A DNA stretch of 64,000 nt. Origin: Pararhizobium sp. IMCC3301. Lineage in GTDB: Bacteria; Pseudomonadota; Alphaproteobacteria; Rhizobiales; GCA-2746425. Positions 45,718 through 55,334 of the stretch are shown here, piece after piece (the stretch's first letter is position 1; each line of letters starts with the position of its first letter). The DNA is taken from assembly GCF_030758315.1 (NCBI RefSeq), contig NZ_CP132336.1, forward strand, positions 3,563,001 through 3,627,000, written 5' to 3'. The notes below the pieces were generated by a model. It saw only the letters and a list, made by a program, of their open reading frames with translations. It ran no database searches and was not told where the DNA came from. The translations under genes were made by a program, and so were the position numbers.

Positions 45718-46731
45718 TCATCCCGCAATCCAGGTCCCCATCAGATTGTACAAAGGTATACCAATTGTCAGGTTAAATGGGAATGTGACGCCCAGCGACA
45801 GGGTCAGATAGATGCTCGGCCGGGCTTCGGGCAGGGCAACGCGCATGGCGGCGGGCACGGCAATATAGGAAGACGACGCCGCCAGTGTGCAGAGCAGGGC
45901 AACGCCGCCTGCCGAAAGCCCGAGCAGCCAGCCGAAAGGTGCCGCGATCAGCGCTCCGATCACAGGCATCGTCATGGCGAACACCACCACCGGCAGGGTC
46001 AGCACCTTGCGGCTCTGGCGCAGGCCGCGCCCGGCAATGATGCCCATATCCAGCAGAAACAGGGCGAGCACGCCCTGAAACGGGCTGACGATGAAGCTTT
46101 CCATTTTGCGCAGACCCTCTGCGCCGGTCATCCAGCCGATGGCAAAGGCTCCGATCAGCATCACGATCGAGCCGTTCAGCAATATCTCGCGAAACGGCAT
46201 GCCCCCCATAGTGTTGTCCGGGGCAGCGCCGCCCGAGACAGTGGATTGATGCGGCCTGCGCCCGGCGCCTTTGGCGAGAAACAGACCGGCCAGTATCGCC
46301 GGGGCTTCCATGGTTGCGGCAACCGCAACCATATAGCCTTCATAGGGCATCGCCAGCAGGCGCAGCGCTTCGGTCGCGGCGACGAATGTGACAATCGAAA
46401 TCGAGCCGTAATGGGCCGCCACTGCCGCCGCATCGACTCGTGGCAGGCGGCTGATGGCGCGCAGATAGGCAAAGGCGACAAACGGGATCGCCGCCGACAG
46501 CACCAGACCGGTCAGCAGCGAACCGGCGAGCCGCGCATCAAGCCCGTGCGCGGCCATGCCTGCGCCGCCCTTGAAGCCGATCGCCAGCATCAGATACAGT
46601 GCAATGGTTTTCGCTACCTGCTCCGGAATTGCCAGATCGGAGCGCGCCAGGGCAGCCGCCAGGCCGAGCACGAAAAACAGCACGACGGGAGAGAGCAGGT
46701 TCTGGCCCGCCAGTGAAAAAATATCCGCCAT
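45718..46731 (-). CDS. sbtA: SbtA-type sodium-dependent bicarbonate transporter
   Basis: 337 aa, about ten hydrophobic helices in two inverted halves. Typical patterns are SPVVLFFVLGLAAALARSDL at the start, FKGGAGMAAHG, HYGSISIVTFVAA, and AASSSYIAVPAAMRVALPEA in the second half. It likely imports bicarbonate with sodium, supporting carboxylation reactions or pH balance. An SbtB-like gene follows directly. It is divergent from uvrB. Confidence 0.85.
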   Translation of the reverse strand: MADIFSLAGQNLLSPVVLFFVLGLAAALARSDLAIPEQVAKTIALYLMLAIGFKGGAGMAAHGLDARLAGSLLTGLVLSAAIPFVAFAYLRAISRLPRVDAAAVAAHYGSISIVTFVAATEALRLLAMPYEGYMVAVAATMEAPAILAGLFLAKGAGRRPHQSTVSGGAAPDNTMGGMPFREILLNGSIVMLIGAFAIGWMTGAEGLRKMESFIVSPFQGVLALFLLDMGIIAGRGLRQSRKVLTLPVVVFAMTMPVIGALIAAPFGWLLGLSAGGVALLCTLAASSSYIAVPAAMRVALPEARPSIYLTLSLGVTFPFNLTIGIPLYNLMGTWIAG

Positions 46732-46859
46732 GGTGCTTCACACAAAATTGGGAGTGGGATGCTCTCCCTATAACACCTATTGCCGCAGCCCCAAGCGCAA
46801 CCGGCCGAAATTCGGCCCGGACGCAATGTTTTCATCGGCTCAAACCAGCTGCCGGCCGA

Positions 46860-46885
46860 CATGCTGACACCTTGCTGTCAGCATG
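46860..46885. promoter_or_regulatory. 10-bp perfect inverted repeat upstream of uvrB
   Basis: CATGCTGACA, 6 nt, TGTCAGCATG, in the divergent gap between sbtA and uvrB, 70 nt before the chosen uvrB start. It could be an operator or a hairpin in the uvrB leader. It does not match the alphaproteobacterial LexA box (GTTC-N7-GTTC) and has no T run. Confidence 0.55.
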
Positions 46886-46954
46886 GCTGACAAACTTGCC
46901 GTAAATGCCGCCCGGCACCTTCACATCGGGCAGCAGGCACGCCATATTCCAGCG

Positions 46955-49537
<2,583 letters not shown>

Positions 49538-49852
49538 GGGGGGGGGTAAACTGACTCATAGCAATTAACTGAGTTACTGGACACCGCCTGAAAATTATAG
49601 GAAACGACAGGTATTATTCCTCGCGCAGAAAATCAATAGTCTCTTTGATGGTGGGCAAAGAAGGCTGTCTTCGGCTAAACTTTGATCTTCTTCGACAATC
49701 TCGAGTCGCCAGATAACCATTGACACAGACGGACCAGTTACCGAAGTCCGGACCCTAGCAACACTGCAACAGCGCGTAGAATTTGGATATCTAGACGAAT
49801 CTTGCGGAAAGACATCAGACTGCTTTCAGGAAACAAGAAGCCGGAACGGCAA
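49538..49852. other. Intergenic region holding one arm of a long inverted repeat
   Basis: 315 nt between uvrB and the convergent FkbH-like gene. Apart from the repeat arm at 49706-49758 no gene, hairpin or promoter was recognised. Base composition is visibly less GC-rich than the flanking uvrB end. Confidence 0.6.
49706..49758 (+). repeat. Left arm of 53-bp inverted repeat
   Basis: Matches the reverse complement of 52275-52327 at 50 of 53 positions without gaps, including 30 identical bases from the start TCGCCAGATAACCATTGACA onward. A weaker match (9 of 14) continues outward. The two arms enclose about 2.5 kb with the FkbH-like gene. Confidence 0.9.
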
Positions 49853-51676
49853 TCAGGCCGCCCCTTGCGTAGTGGACGACACGCAGAATTTATCTTCGAT
49901 GCTCAACCAGCCCGGTACGGTATTTGGACGTCCACCTTGGGACACCCAAACATCACCATCCAGCATAAACCCGTTTGCCGCAAAAACCTCATGGCAAGGG
50001 CCGTTTACGGGCGTCTTCACAAGCCGGGCGTTCACGGTCTGATCGGCGAAGCTGAGGAGGACACTTTGGAGCATCGCGTTCTCCACCCCAAAGCCAAAGA
50101 CACGGCAACTCAAGACGAAATGGGAGACGCTGGGTGAAGTTGGGTCGGTCACCACCAGCACGCCAATAATACCCATATCCCCAAATTTGTCCCGCGCTGT
50201 GGCGACCATGATTTTGCGACGCGGCTCAGGCTGGGTAATTTCGTACATCGTGGTTCTTAAGGCAGTGGTGTTGAATTGGTTCGTCCGGTTGATAAGCTCG
50301 ACGACGCGGTCCATGTCGGCGTCAGTGGCTTGGCGTAGGTTTAGTCGTAAGTCGAGCTTGCGATAGGCTTCATCGGCATCATCATCGCCTTCATTCTGGT
50401 CGTCCAGATAGCTTTGACGTTCTGCCCGCTCCTTGTACATTCCCGTCCGATCTTTGAGCGTGGCTTCACCGAGAATGCCTATCCATTCTTCCATCAACTT
50501 CCAAGTTTTAGGTTCGTTCGGATCCAGAGCAAGCAGGCCGGGCAGCTCGTCCATGACGGTCTCGCGTTCATCTGGACGGTCATCCAAGAAGACAAAGCTA
50601 TTAGGGTTCAGGTTCAGAGTGTCCGCGATCTTGCGAATATTCGATGCTTTCCGGCCCCAATTGATCTCCATCATGACGAAATCTTCAGGCGAGACCATGG
50701 CCTCGTTCCAGCGTACGTTGGCAGGATCATTCTTTGAGCTAACGGCAAGCAATACACCTTTGTCCTTGAGCCTCAAAATGGCTTTCTGTCGATCCGAATG
50801 CTGGTTGACCGGTCCATCACCGATCACACCGTCCCACAGCGTATTGTCGAGGTCGCAAACGATCAGCTTGCGTTTGTTCAGATGCGCCGTCGCTATTCCT
50901 GCCCGCAGGTAAGGGCCACTTGCCAATTCTCGGGCTAACGCTGTTGGATGTAGTTCGCCGGCATCGTACGTGGCCTGCCCGAGTTGCCCGAGTTTGTAGG
51001 AAGACACCCTGCTCAGCGGCTCTGCTTCGTCGATGCGTCGCAACGGGCGCTTGCCGCCAGCGGCAGCAAGACCATCGATGAATGCCGACAGTTGCATGTT
51101 CAGATAGGTAGCAGCCCCGCGTCGCGCAGGCCAAGAGGCGAGATTGATAGTCCAACCCAAAAAACCGGTTCTGTTCTGGCGCACCCCGGAAACATTATGG
51201 ATGTATAAAGGGCAGTCAAAATACCGATGCATCAGCCCAATAGACTTGTACGTCTCCTCAAGCGCCTCTTTTAACGGTGCAACACCTTTTACGACCGCAC
51301 TCAGCATGCGTCTTGGAGTAGTGTATTGTGCGTATTCCTCGGAGAACCCGAAGGAAAATGGGCTGTAGAAAATCAAATCGAACTGATCAGGGGTAAAGGC
51401 TCTGAGGGACCGTCGCAGATCGGCACCAACCCGCTTCGCGACTACTGTCGGTTCGATATCGAAATCACTGCCATGGGCCAGGATCTGGATCTGGGTGGCG
51501 ATATCCAAGACAAGGCAATCTCCGACAAAAAGAGCGCGTACCGTTTTTCCGCTGCGCTGCCCCAGCTTCTTGCCCATTTGCCCAATCAACGCGTCAACAG
51601 CGGAAAGCGCGATGTGTGTTGCCCCATCGGTCAGTAAGGCCTGCCAACGGTCTAGTATGGGAGAGAACTTTTTCAT
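49853..51676 (-). CDS. FkbH-like HAD-IIIC family protein
   Basis: 607 aa. The N-terminal part (about 1-260) resembles the SGNH-like region of long FkbH proteins (TVRALFVGDCLVLDI). The HAD-IIIC domain follows with the nucleophile motif VCDLDNTLWDGVIGDG (about 274-289), the SSKNDP motif II and FLDDRPDERE. A GNAT-like C-terminal domain contains NRTNQFNTTALR. FkbH proteins load or process glyceryl units in polyketide, capsule and surface-glycan pathways. No PKS, ACP or glycan genes lie next to it here, so the partner is unknown. The start at 51676 lacks a clear ribosome binding site; an ATG at 51577 is an alternative. Confidence 0.82.
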   Translation of the reverse strand: MKKFSPILDRWQALLTDGATHIALSAVDALIGQMGKKLGQRSGKTVRALFVGDCLVLDIATQIQILAHGSDFDIEPTVVAKRVGADLRRSLRAFTPDQFDLIFYSPFSFGFSEEYAQYTTPRRMLSAVVKGVAPLKEALEETYKSIGLMHRYFDCPLYIHNVSGVRQNRTGFLGWTINLASWPARRGAATYLNMQLSAFIDGLAAAGGKRPLRRIDEAEPLSRVSSYKLGQLGQATYDAGELHPTALARELASGPYLRAGIATAHLNKRKLIVCDLDNTLWDGVIGDGPVNQHSDRQKAILRLKDKGVLLAVSSKNDPANVRWNEAMVSPEDFVMMEINWGRKASNIRKIADTLNLNPNSFVFLDDRPDERETVMDELPGLLALDPNEPKTWKLMEEWIGILGEATLKDRTGMYKERAERQSYLDDQNEGDDDADEAYRKLDLRLNLRQATDADMDRVVELINRTNQFNTTALRTTMYEITQPEPRRKIMVATARDKFGDMGIIGVLVVTDPTSPSVSHFVLSCRVFGFGVENAMLQSVLLSFADQTVNARLVKTPVNGPCHEVFAANGFMLDGDVWVSQGGRPNTVPGWLSIEDKFCVSSTTQGAA

Positions 51677-51959
51677 TGAATGGAGGGTCTGCGAAGGCCT
51701 CTGGGTGCTGCAAGCTTACAAGACGGAGCCAGCCACTGACATGATCTCCAGCGGCCTCGGGGTCGCCCGTCCTGAGCTGCTGAACGAGAAGGCTCACCGC
51801 GGTATCGAATTGTTGCGCGACGATAGTGTCAGACGATCCGTCGCGTAGTAGATCGCCCAACGCAGCGGACAATTCTTCAAATGCACACTCTGCCTGAGCG
51901 GCTAGCCCGGTCGCTGCGGGAGAACTGTCTGTATAAGTGTCGATAGTCGAATGGATCAT
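51594..51959 (-). CDS. Possible small protein upstream of, and overlapping, the FkbH-like gene
   Basis: 121 aa from the ATG at 51959 (MIHSTIDTYTDSSPAATG). The translation has balanced composition with a helical part (ECAFEELSAALGDLLRDG, FDTAVSLLVQQLRTG) and no membrane segment; no family recognised. It would overlap the first 83 nt of the FkbH-like gene in another frame. If the FkbH start is really at 51577 the overlap disappears, leaving a 16-nt gap. Could be a helper protein or chance. Confidence 0.4.
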   Translation of the reverse strand: MIHSTIDTYTDSSPAATGLAAQAECAFEELSAALGDLLRDGSSDTIVAQQFDTAVSLLVQQLRTGDPEAAGDHVSGWLRLVSLQHPEAFADPPFNEKVLSHTRPLAGLTDRWGNTHRAFRC

Positions 51960-52457
51960 GGCATCACTCTGGTCTTTTGGCCAAATCAGCTGCGTAAGTC
52001 GCTCAACAACAGCTTTTGGTCTAGTCTCACGTCGCAACGTTTGTCAACGCCGATTGTAATTCCCCCGGAAGGATGCCCGATCAAAGGCAACATTTCAAAG
52101 AACGGCAGAATATACCACGCGCCATGGTCGCCTTGGTATACAGGTACGAAAATCAGCGTGAACAAAGGCGAACGCTGATTCTGCAACGAAGCCGAGGCAT
52201 TGGCGGCAGGGTGGCGGGCTCCTTATTGGGGCCGTTAAACAGGTTGCTTCTTATGCCAGCCCAAAGTGTGAAACCTAGAGTCAGGACTTCGGTAACGGGT
52301 CCGTCTGTGTCAATGGTTATCTGGCGACCGGAATTCGCCGACAGCGGCAGTTTCCGTCGTCGGTCCTTATGACAAGTCAGCGGGCGATTATTAAGCGCTG
52401 CTGTTTCGTGGTCCTTCGGTATGAGATCTTCCCCGGGTTCATGCCCCGATCCTGTGA
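51960..52457. other. Gene-poor region with the second repeat arm
   Basis: About 500 nt between the FkbH-like locus and the DJ-1/PfpI gene. Short frames (51986-52186 minus, 52073-52372 plus, 52153-52554 minus) cannot be supported. The minus frame through the repeat arm reads RQITIDTDGPVTEVLTLG and the left arm reads RQITIDTDGPVTEVRTL in its corresponding frame, so the repeat may be the relic of a coding sequence. Confidence 0.5.
52275..52327 (-). repeat. Right arm of 53-bp inverted repeat
   Basis: Reverse complement of 49706-49758 with three mismatches. The arms point inward like the ends of a mobile element, but no transposase lies between them and no flanking target duplication was recognised. 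Confidence 0.9.
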
Positions 52458-53132
52458 TTAAAGCAGCGCCAGCAACTTGCGCGCGGCTTCTTCGGACGAA
52501 GCCGGGTTCTGGCCGGTCACCAGCTTGCCGTCGGTGACCACGAAGGACGCCCAATCGTCGCCTTTTTTGTAAGTGCCGCCATTTGCTTTCAGCATGTCCT
52601 CGACGAGGAACGGCACGATGTCGGTCAGGCCGACGGCGTCTTCCTCGGTGTTGGTGAAGCCGGTGACCGTCTTGCCGGAGACGAGAGGTTTGCCGTCCGA
52701 CCCTTTTGGATGGCGGAACACTGCCGGGGCGTGACAGACCGCGCCGATGGGACGGTCGCTGGCGGCGAATGTTTCGATCAGCGCTGTGCTGTCGCCGTCT
52801 TCGGCAAGGTCCCAGAGGGGCCCGTGACCGCCGGGATAGAAGATCGCGTCGAACCCGTCCGCCGAGATGGTGGACAGAACAGTGGTGTTGGCCAGGTCCT
52901 TTTGCGCGGCGTCGTCGCTCTTGAAGCGTTTGGTCGCTTCGGTCTGGGCGTCGTCCGCGTCGCTTGAGGGATCAAGCGGCGGCTGGCCGCCCTTGGGCGA
53001 GGCCAGAGTTACCTCGGCACCGGCGTCCTTGAACACGTAATAAGGCGCGGCAAATTCCTCCAGCCAGAAGCCGGTCTTCTTGCCGGTGTCGCCCAGCTTA
53101 TCGTGTGATGTCAGAACCATGAGAATTTTCAT
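52458..53132 (-). CDS. DJ-1/PfpI family protein (type 1 glutamine amidotransferase-like)
   Basis: 224 aa, cytosolic. The nucleophile Cys is in GAVCHAPAVF, the family's acidic residue lies in GFWLEEFAAPYYVF, and IFYPGGHGPLWDL forms the oxyanion side. Long members of this type (Hsp31/HchA-like) act as glyoxalases or deglycases, or as stress chaperones. AAGGA is 8 nt before the ATG at 53132; the frame is open further upstream without similarity. It lies 26 nt after the MDR reductase gene on the same strand, so both may answer electrophile stress. Confidence 0.9.
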   Translation of the reverse strand: MKILMVLTSHDKLGDTGKKTGFWLEEFAAPYYVFKDAGAEVTLASPKGGQPPLDPSSDADDAQTEATKRFKSDDAAQKDLANTTVLSTISADGFDAIFYPGGHGPLWDLAEDGDSTALIETFAASDRPIGAVCHAPAVFRHPKGSDGKPLVSGKTVTGFTNTEEDAVGLTDIVPFLVEDMLKANGGTYKKGDDWASFVVTDGKLVTGQNPASSEEAARKLLALL

Positions 53133-53158
53133 TGAAGTGTCCTTCTTGTTGATAGAAA

Positions 53159-54190
53159 TCAGTTGTTCAGCTTGATGACGCGTTTGCCGAAAGCCTCGCC
53201 TCTCAGCAGGCCGATGAACGCTGCGGGGGCCTGTTCCAGACCGGCGATCATTTCTTCGCGGTAGTGGATTTGTCCGTCCTTTACCCATTCACCCATCTGC
53301 CTGGCGAACTCCGGGTAGAGATGGCCGAAATCATCGAACACGATGAAACCGCGCATCGTCATCCGCTTGCGCAGAATCTGCCCCATCAGATAGTTCATCC
53401 GGTCCGGCCCGTCGGGCAGCGATGTGGCATTGTACTGGGAGATGAGGCCGCAGACAGGGATGCGCGCGCGGGCGTTCAGCAATGGCAGAACCGCGTCGAA
53501 CACGGCACCGCCGACATTTTCGAAATAAATATCGATGCCGTCCGGCAGGGCTGTTTTCAGCGCGTCCGCAAAGCCGTCAGCCTTGTAATCGATGCAGGCA
53601 TCGAAGCCCAGCGTCTCCACCACATGGCTGCATTTTTCCGCGCCCCCGGCGATGCCGACGACACGCAGCCCGAGGAGCTTTCCGATTTGCCCGACTGTTG
53701 CGCCGACAGGTCCGCTGGCTGCGGCCACCACCAGGGTTTCACCGCTTTTCGGCTGACCGATCTGGGTCAGGCCGGCCCAGGCAGTCAGGCCCGGCATGCC
53801 CAGCACCCCGAGTGCCCAGGACGGGTTTTGCGGGCTTTGGCCCAGATTGATCACGCCCCTGCCGTCGGACAGCGCGTAGTCCTGCCAGCCGCCAAACGCC
53901 ACAACCCAGTCGCCCTCTGCGAAACCTTCGACTTCAGACCTCACCACCTGCGACACCGTCCCGCCGATCATCACCGCGCCGATCTCGACCGGCGCAGCAT
54001 AGGAAGGCGCATCGCTCATCCGGCCACGCATATAGGGGTCCAGAGACAGATATTCGTTACGCAGCAGCATCTCGCCTTTGCCGGGGTCCGGCAGCGCGCC
54101 GGTCTCCAGGCGCAGCGTATGGACGTCGGGTTCACCCTTCGGGCGCTCGGCCAGAACGAATTTGCGGTTTTTGGTCTCGGACTGGGTCAT
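53159..54190 (-). CDS. NADP-dependent MDR-family oxidoreductase (alkenal/one reductase-like)
   Basis: 343 aa. Zinc-free medium-chain reductase like leukotriene B4 dehydrogenase/CurA: EYLSLDPYMRGRMSD near the start, MPGLTAWAGL, the cofactor loop AASGPVGATVGQIGKLLG, GGAEKC, FENVGG and CGLISQYN. It reduces the double bond of alpha,beta-unsaturated carbonyls with NADPH in related enzymes. The 3' neighbour is the DJ-1-like gene, 26 nt away. Confidence 0.92.
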   Translation of the reverse strand: MTQSETKNRKFVLAERPKGEPDVHTLRLETGALPDPGKGEMLLRNEYLSLDPYMRGRMSDAPSYAAPVEIGAVMIGGTVSQVVRSEVEGFAEGDWVVAFGGWQDYALSDGRGVINLGQSPQNPSWALGVLGMPGLTAWAGLTQIGQPKSGETLVVAAASGPVGATVGQIGKLLGLRVVGIAGGAEKCSHVVETLGFDACIDYKADGFADALKTALPDGIDIYFENVGGAVFDAVLPLLNARARIPVCGLISQYNATSLPDGPDRMNYLMGQILRKRMTMRGFIVFDDFGHLYPEFARQMGEWVKDGQIHYREEMIAGLEQAPAAFIGLLRGEAFGKRVIKLNN

Positions 54191-54445
54191 AGAGGCTTTC
54201 TTTCTGGTTCGATGCCGGGCTTGTTCCGGTCACGGGAAAAATTACGGAGGCAGTGTGAAATTCAGCAACGGCAGTTAAATAAACTCTGTTTTTGCAGGAA
54301 CTTACCGTATTTGTCGGATTCAATTTGTTAAATAGGTCCATCCAAGAAATTGTGGACTGGCAAAGGTCTGCAAATTGGAATTTTCACACAGCCTCAGCCT
54401 GAACCAGTTATCCGAACACAACGTCCGAACACCAAATTTTCCTAG

Positions 54446-55072
54446 TCAGATGACGATTTCGATGCTTGCTTCGAGCCCTGAGTCACCTTCGACAAAATCC
54501 ATCGACACGGCATCGGCATCGGCTTCTGACATGCTGTTGAACAGCCCGTCGCGCGCATTGTCGGGATAGTCCTTGATATAGAACTGGGTGGTTAGCAGCT
54601 CGCGATCCCCGTCAAACACCTTCACATGAATGTGCGGCGTGCGCCCTGGATAGATCGCTGGTTTTATGGTGCGAAATACATAGCGTCCGGTATCGTCCGT
54701 GATGTCCTGGCCAAAGCCCTGGAAGGCCGGGTCGAAATTGGCGCTGCGGCGATCGCGCGGGTGCATGTAATTGCCGTCCATATCACATTGCCAGATCTCG
54801 ATGCGATGTCCGGCACGGGGTTGCCCGTTGCTGTCCAGGATGGTGCCGCGCAGGATAAAAATTTCACCGCCCGCTTCTTCAACCAGGCCGGTGATCTTGA
54901 CGAGATCATTGTCAACGTCAGGCGTCCGCATGGCGGGTGTGGGATAGTAGGGCCCTTCCGCAGCGCGCGGGGTCATGACGGCAGCGACAGCCCTGCCGGC
55001 GAGGCTGTTCACCCCAACCAGGCCCGCCACGCCTGCAAGCAGGCTGCGGCGCGATGTGTTGTGTTTCGTCAT
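54446..55072 (-). CDS. Tat-exported intradiol ring-cleavage dioxygenase-like protein
   Basis: 208 aa. The N-terminus has a Tat-like twin-Arg signal (TSRRSLLAGVAGLVG, ending AVAA). The catalytic domain shows AEGPYYP (first Tyr), GHRIEIWQCDMDGNY, and YPGRTPHIHVKVF, which supplies the Tyr and two His ligands of the non-heme Fe(III) centre. AGGAG lies 6 nt before the ATG at 55072; an upstream frame of 66 nt is ignored. The known cytosolic catechol dioxygenases are longer and multimeric; exported short forms like this have poorly known substrates (aromatic or lignin-like compounds). Confidence 0.87.
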   Translation of the reverse strand: MTKHNTSRRSLLAGVAGLVGVNSLAGRAVAAVMTPRAAEGPYYPTPAMRTPDVDNDLVKITGLVEEAGGEIFILRGTILDSNGQPRAGHRIEIWQCDMDGNYMHPRDRRSANFDPAFQGFGQDITDDTGRYVFRTIKPAIYPGRTPHIHVKVFDGDRELLTTQFYIKDYPDNARDGLFNSMSEADADAVSMDFVEGDSGLEASIEIVI

Positions 55073-55334
55073 GATATGCTCCTGCTTACAAAGGCCGGTC
55101 ATCTCTGCAACACATGGTTCTTTTTCGTCAGATGACAAGCACTGTGGCGCAATACAAACGCTTCACAGCATCGCTCAACCCGGCCAGCCGCTCAGTGCAT
55201 CAGGCGGAGCATTGCTGTTCGGTGCGCCGATGCGGGTCACTGGTTTGTGAACATTTAGCAGCGTTTTGCTCAGATCGATTAATGTTAAAAAAAGGTCGTT
55301 CCAATATGTTTCTCTCACCTGGGGAGACGCATCC

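Noticed and set aside
45607-46716. 369-aa open frame on the plus strand
   Set aside because: Antisense to sbtA; Arg/His/Gln-rich without domains.
51986-52186. 66-aa minus-strand frame
   Set aside because: Plausible-looking composition but no ribosome binding site, no family, and a stop within the small-gene leader; too little to call.
52073-52554. Frames on both strands across the right repeat arm
   Set aside because: Neither has a good start or family; one runs into the DJ-1/PfpI gene. The shared RQITIDTDGPVTEV reading is mentioned as a possible relic only.
53264-54331. 355-aa open frame on the plus strand
   Set aside because: Antisense to the MDR reductase gene; no recognisable pattern.
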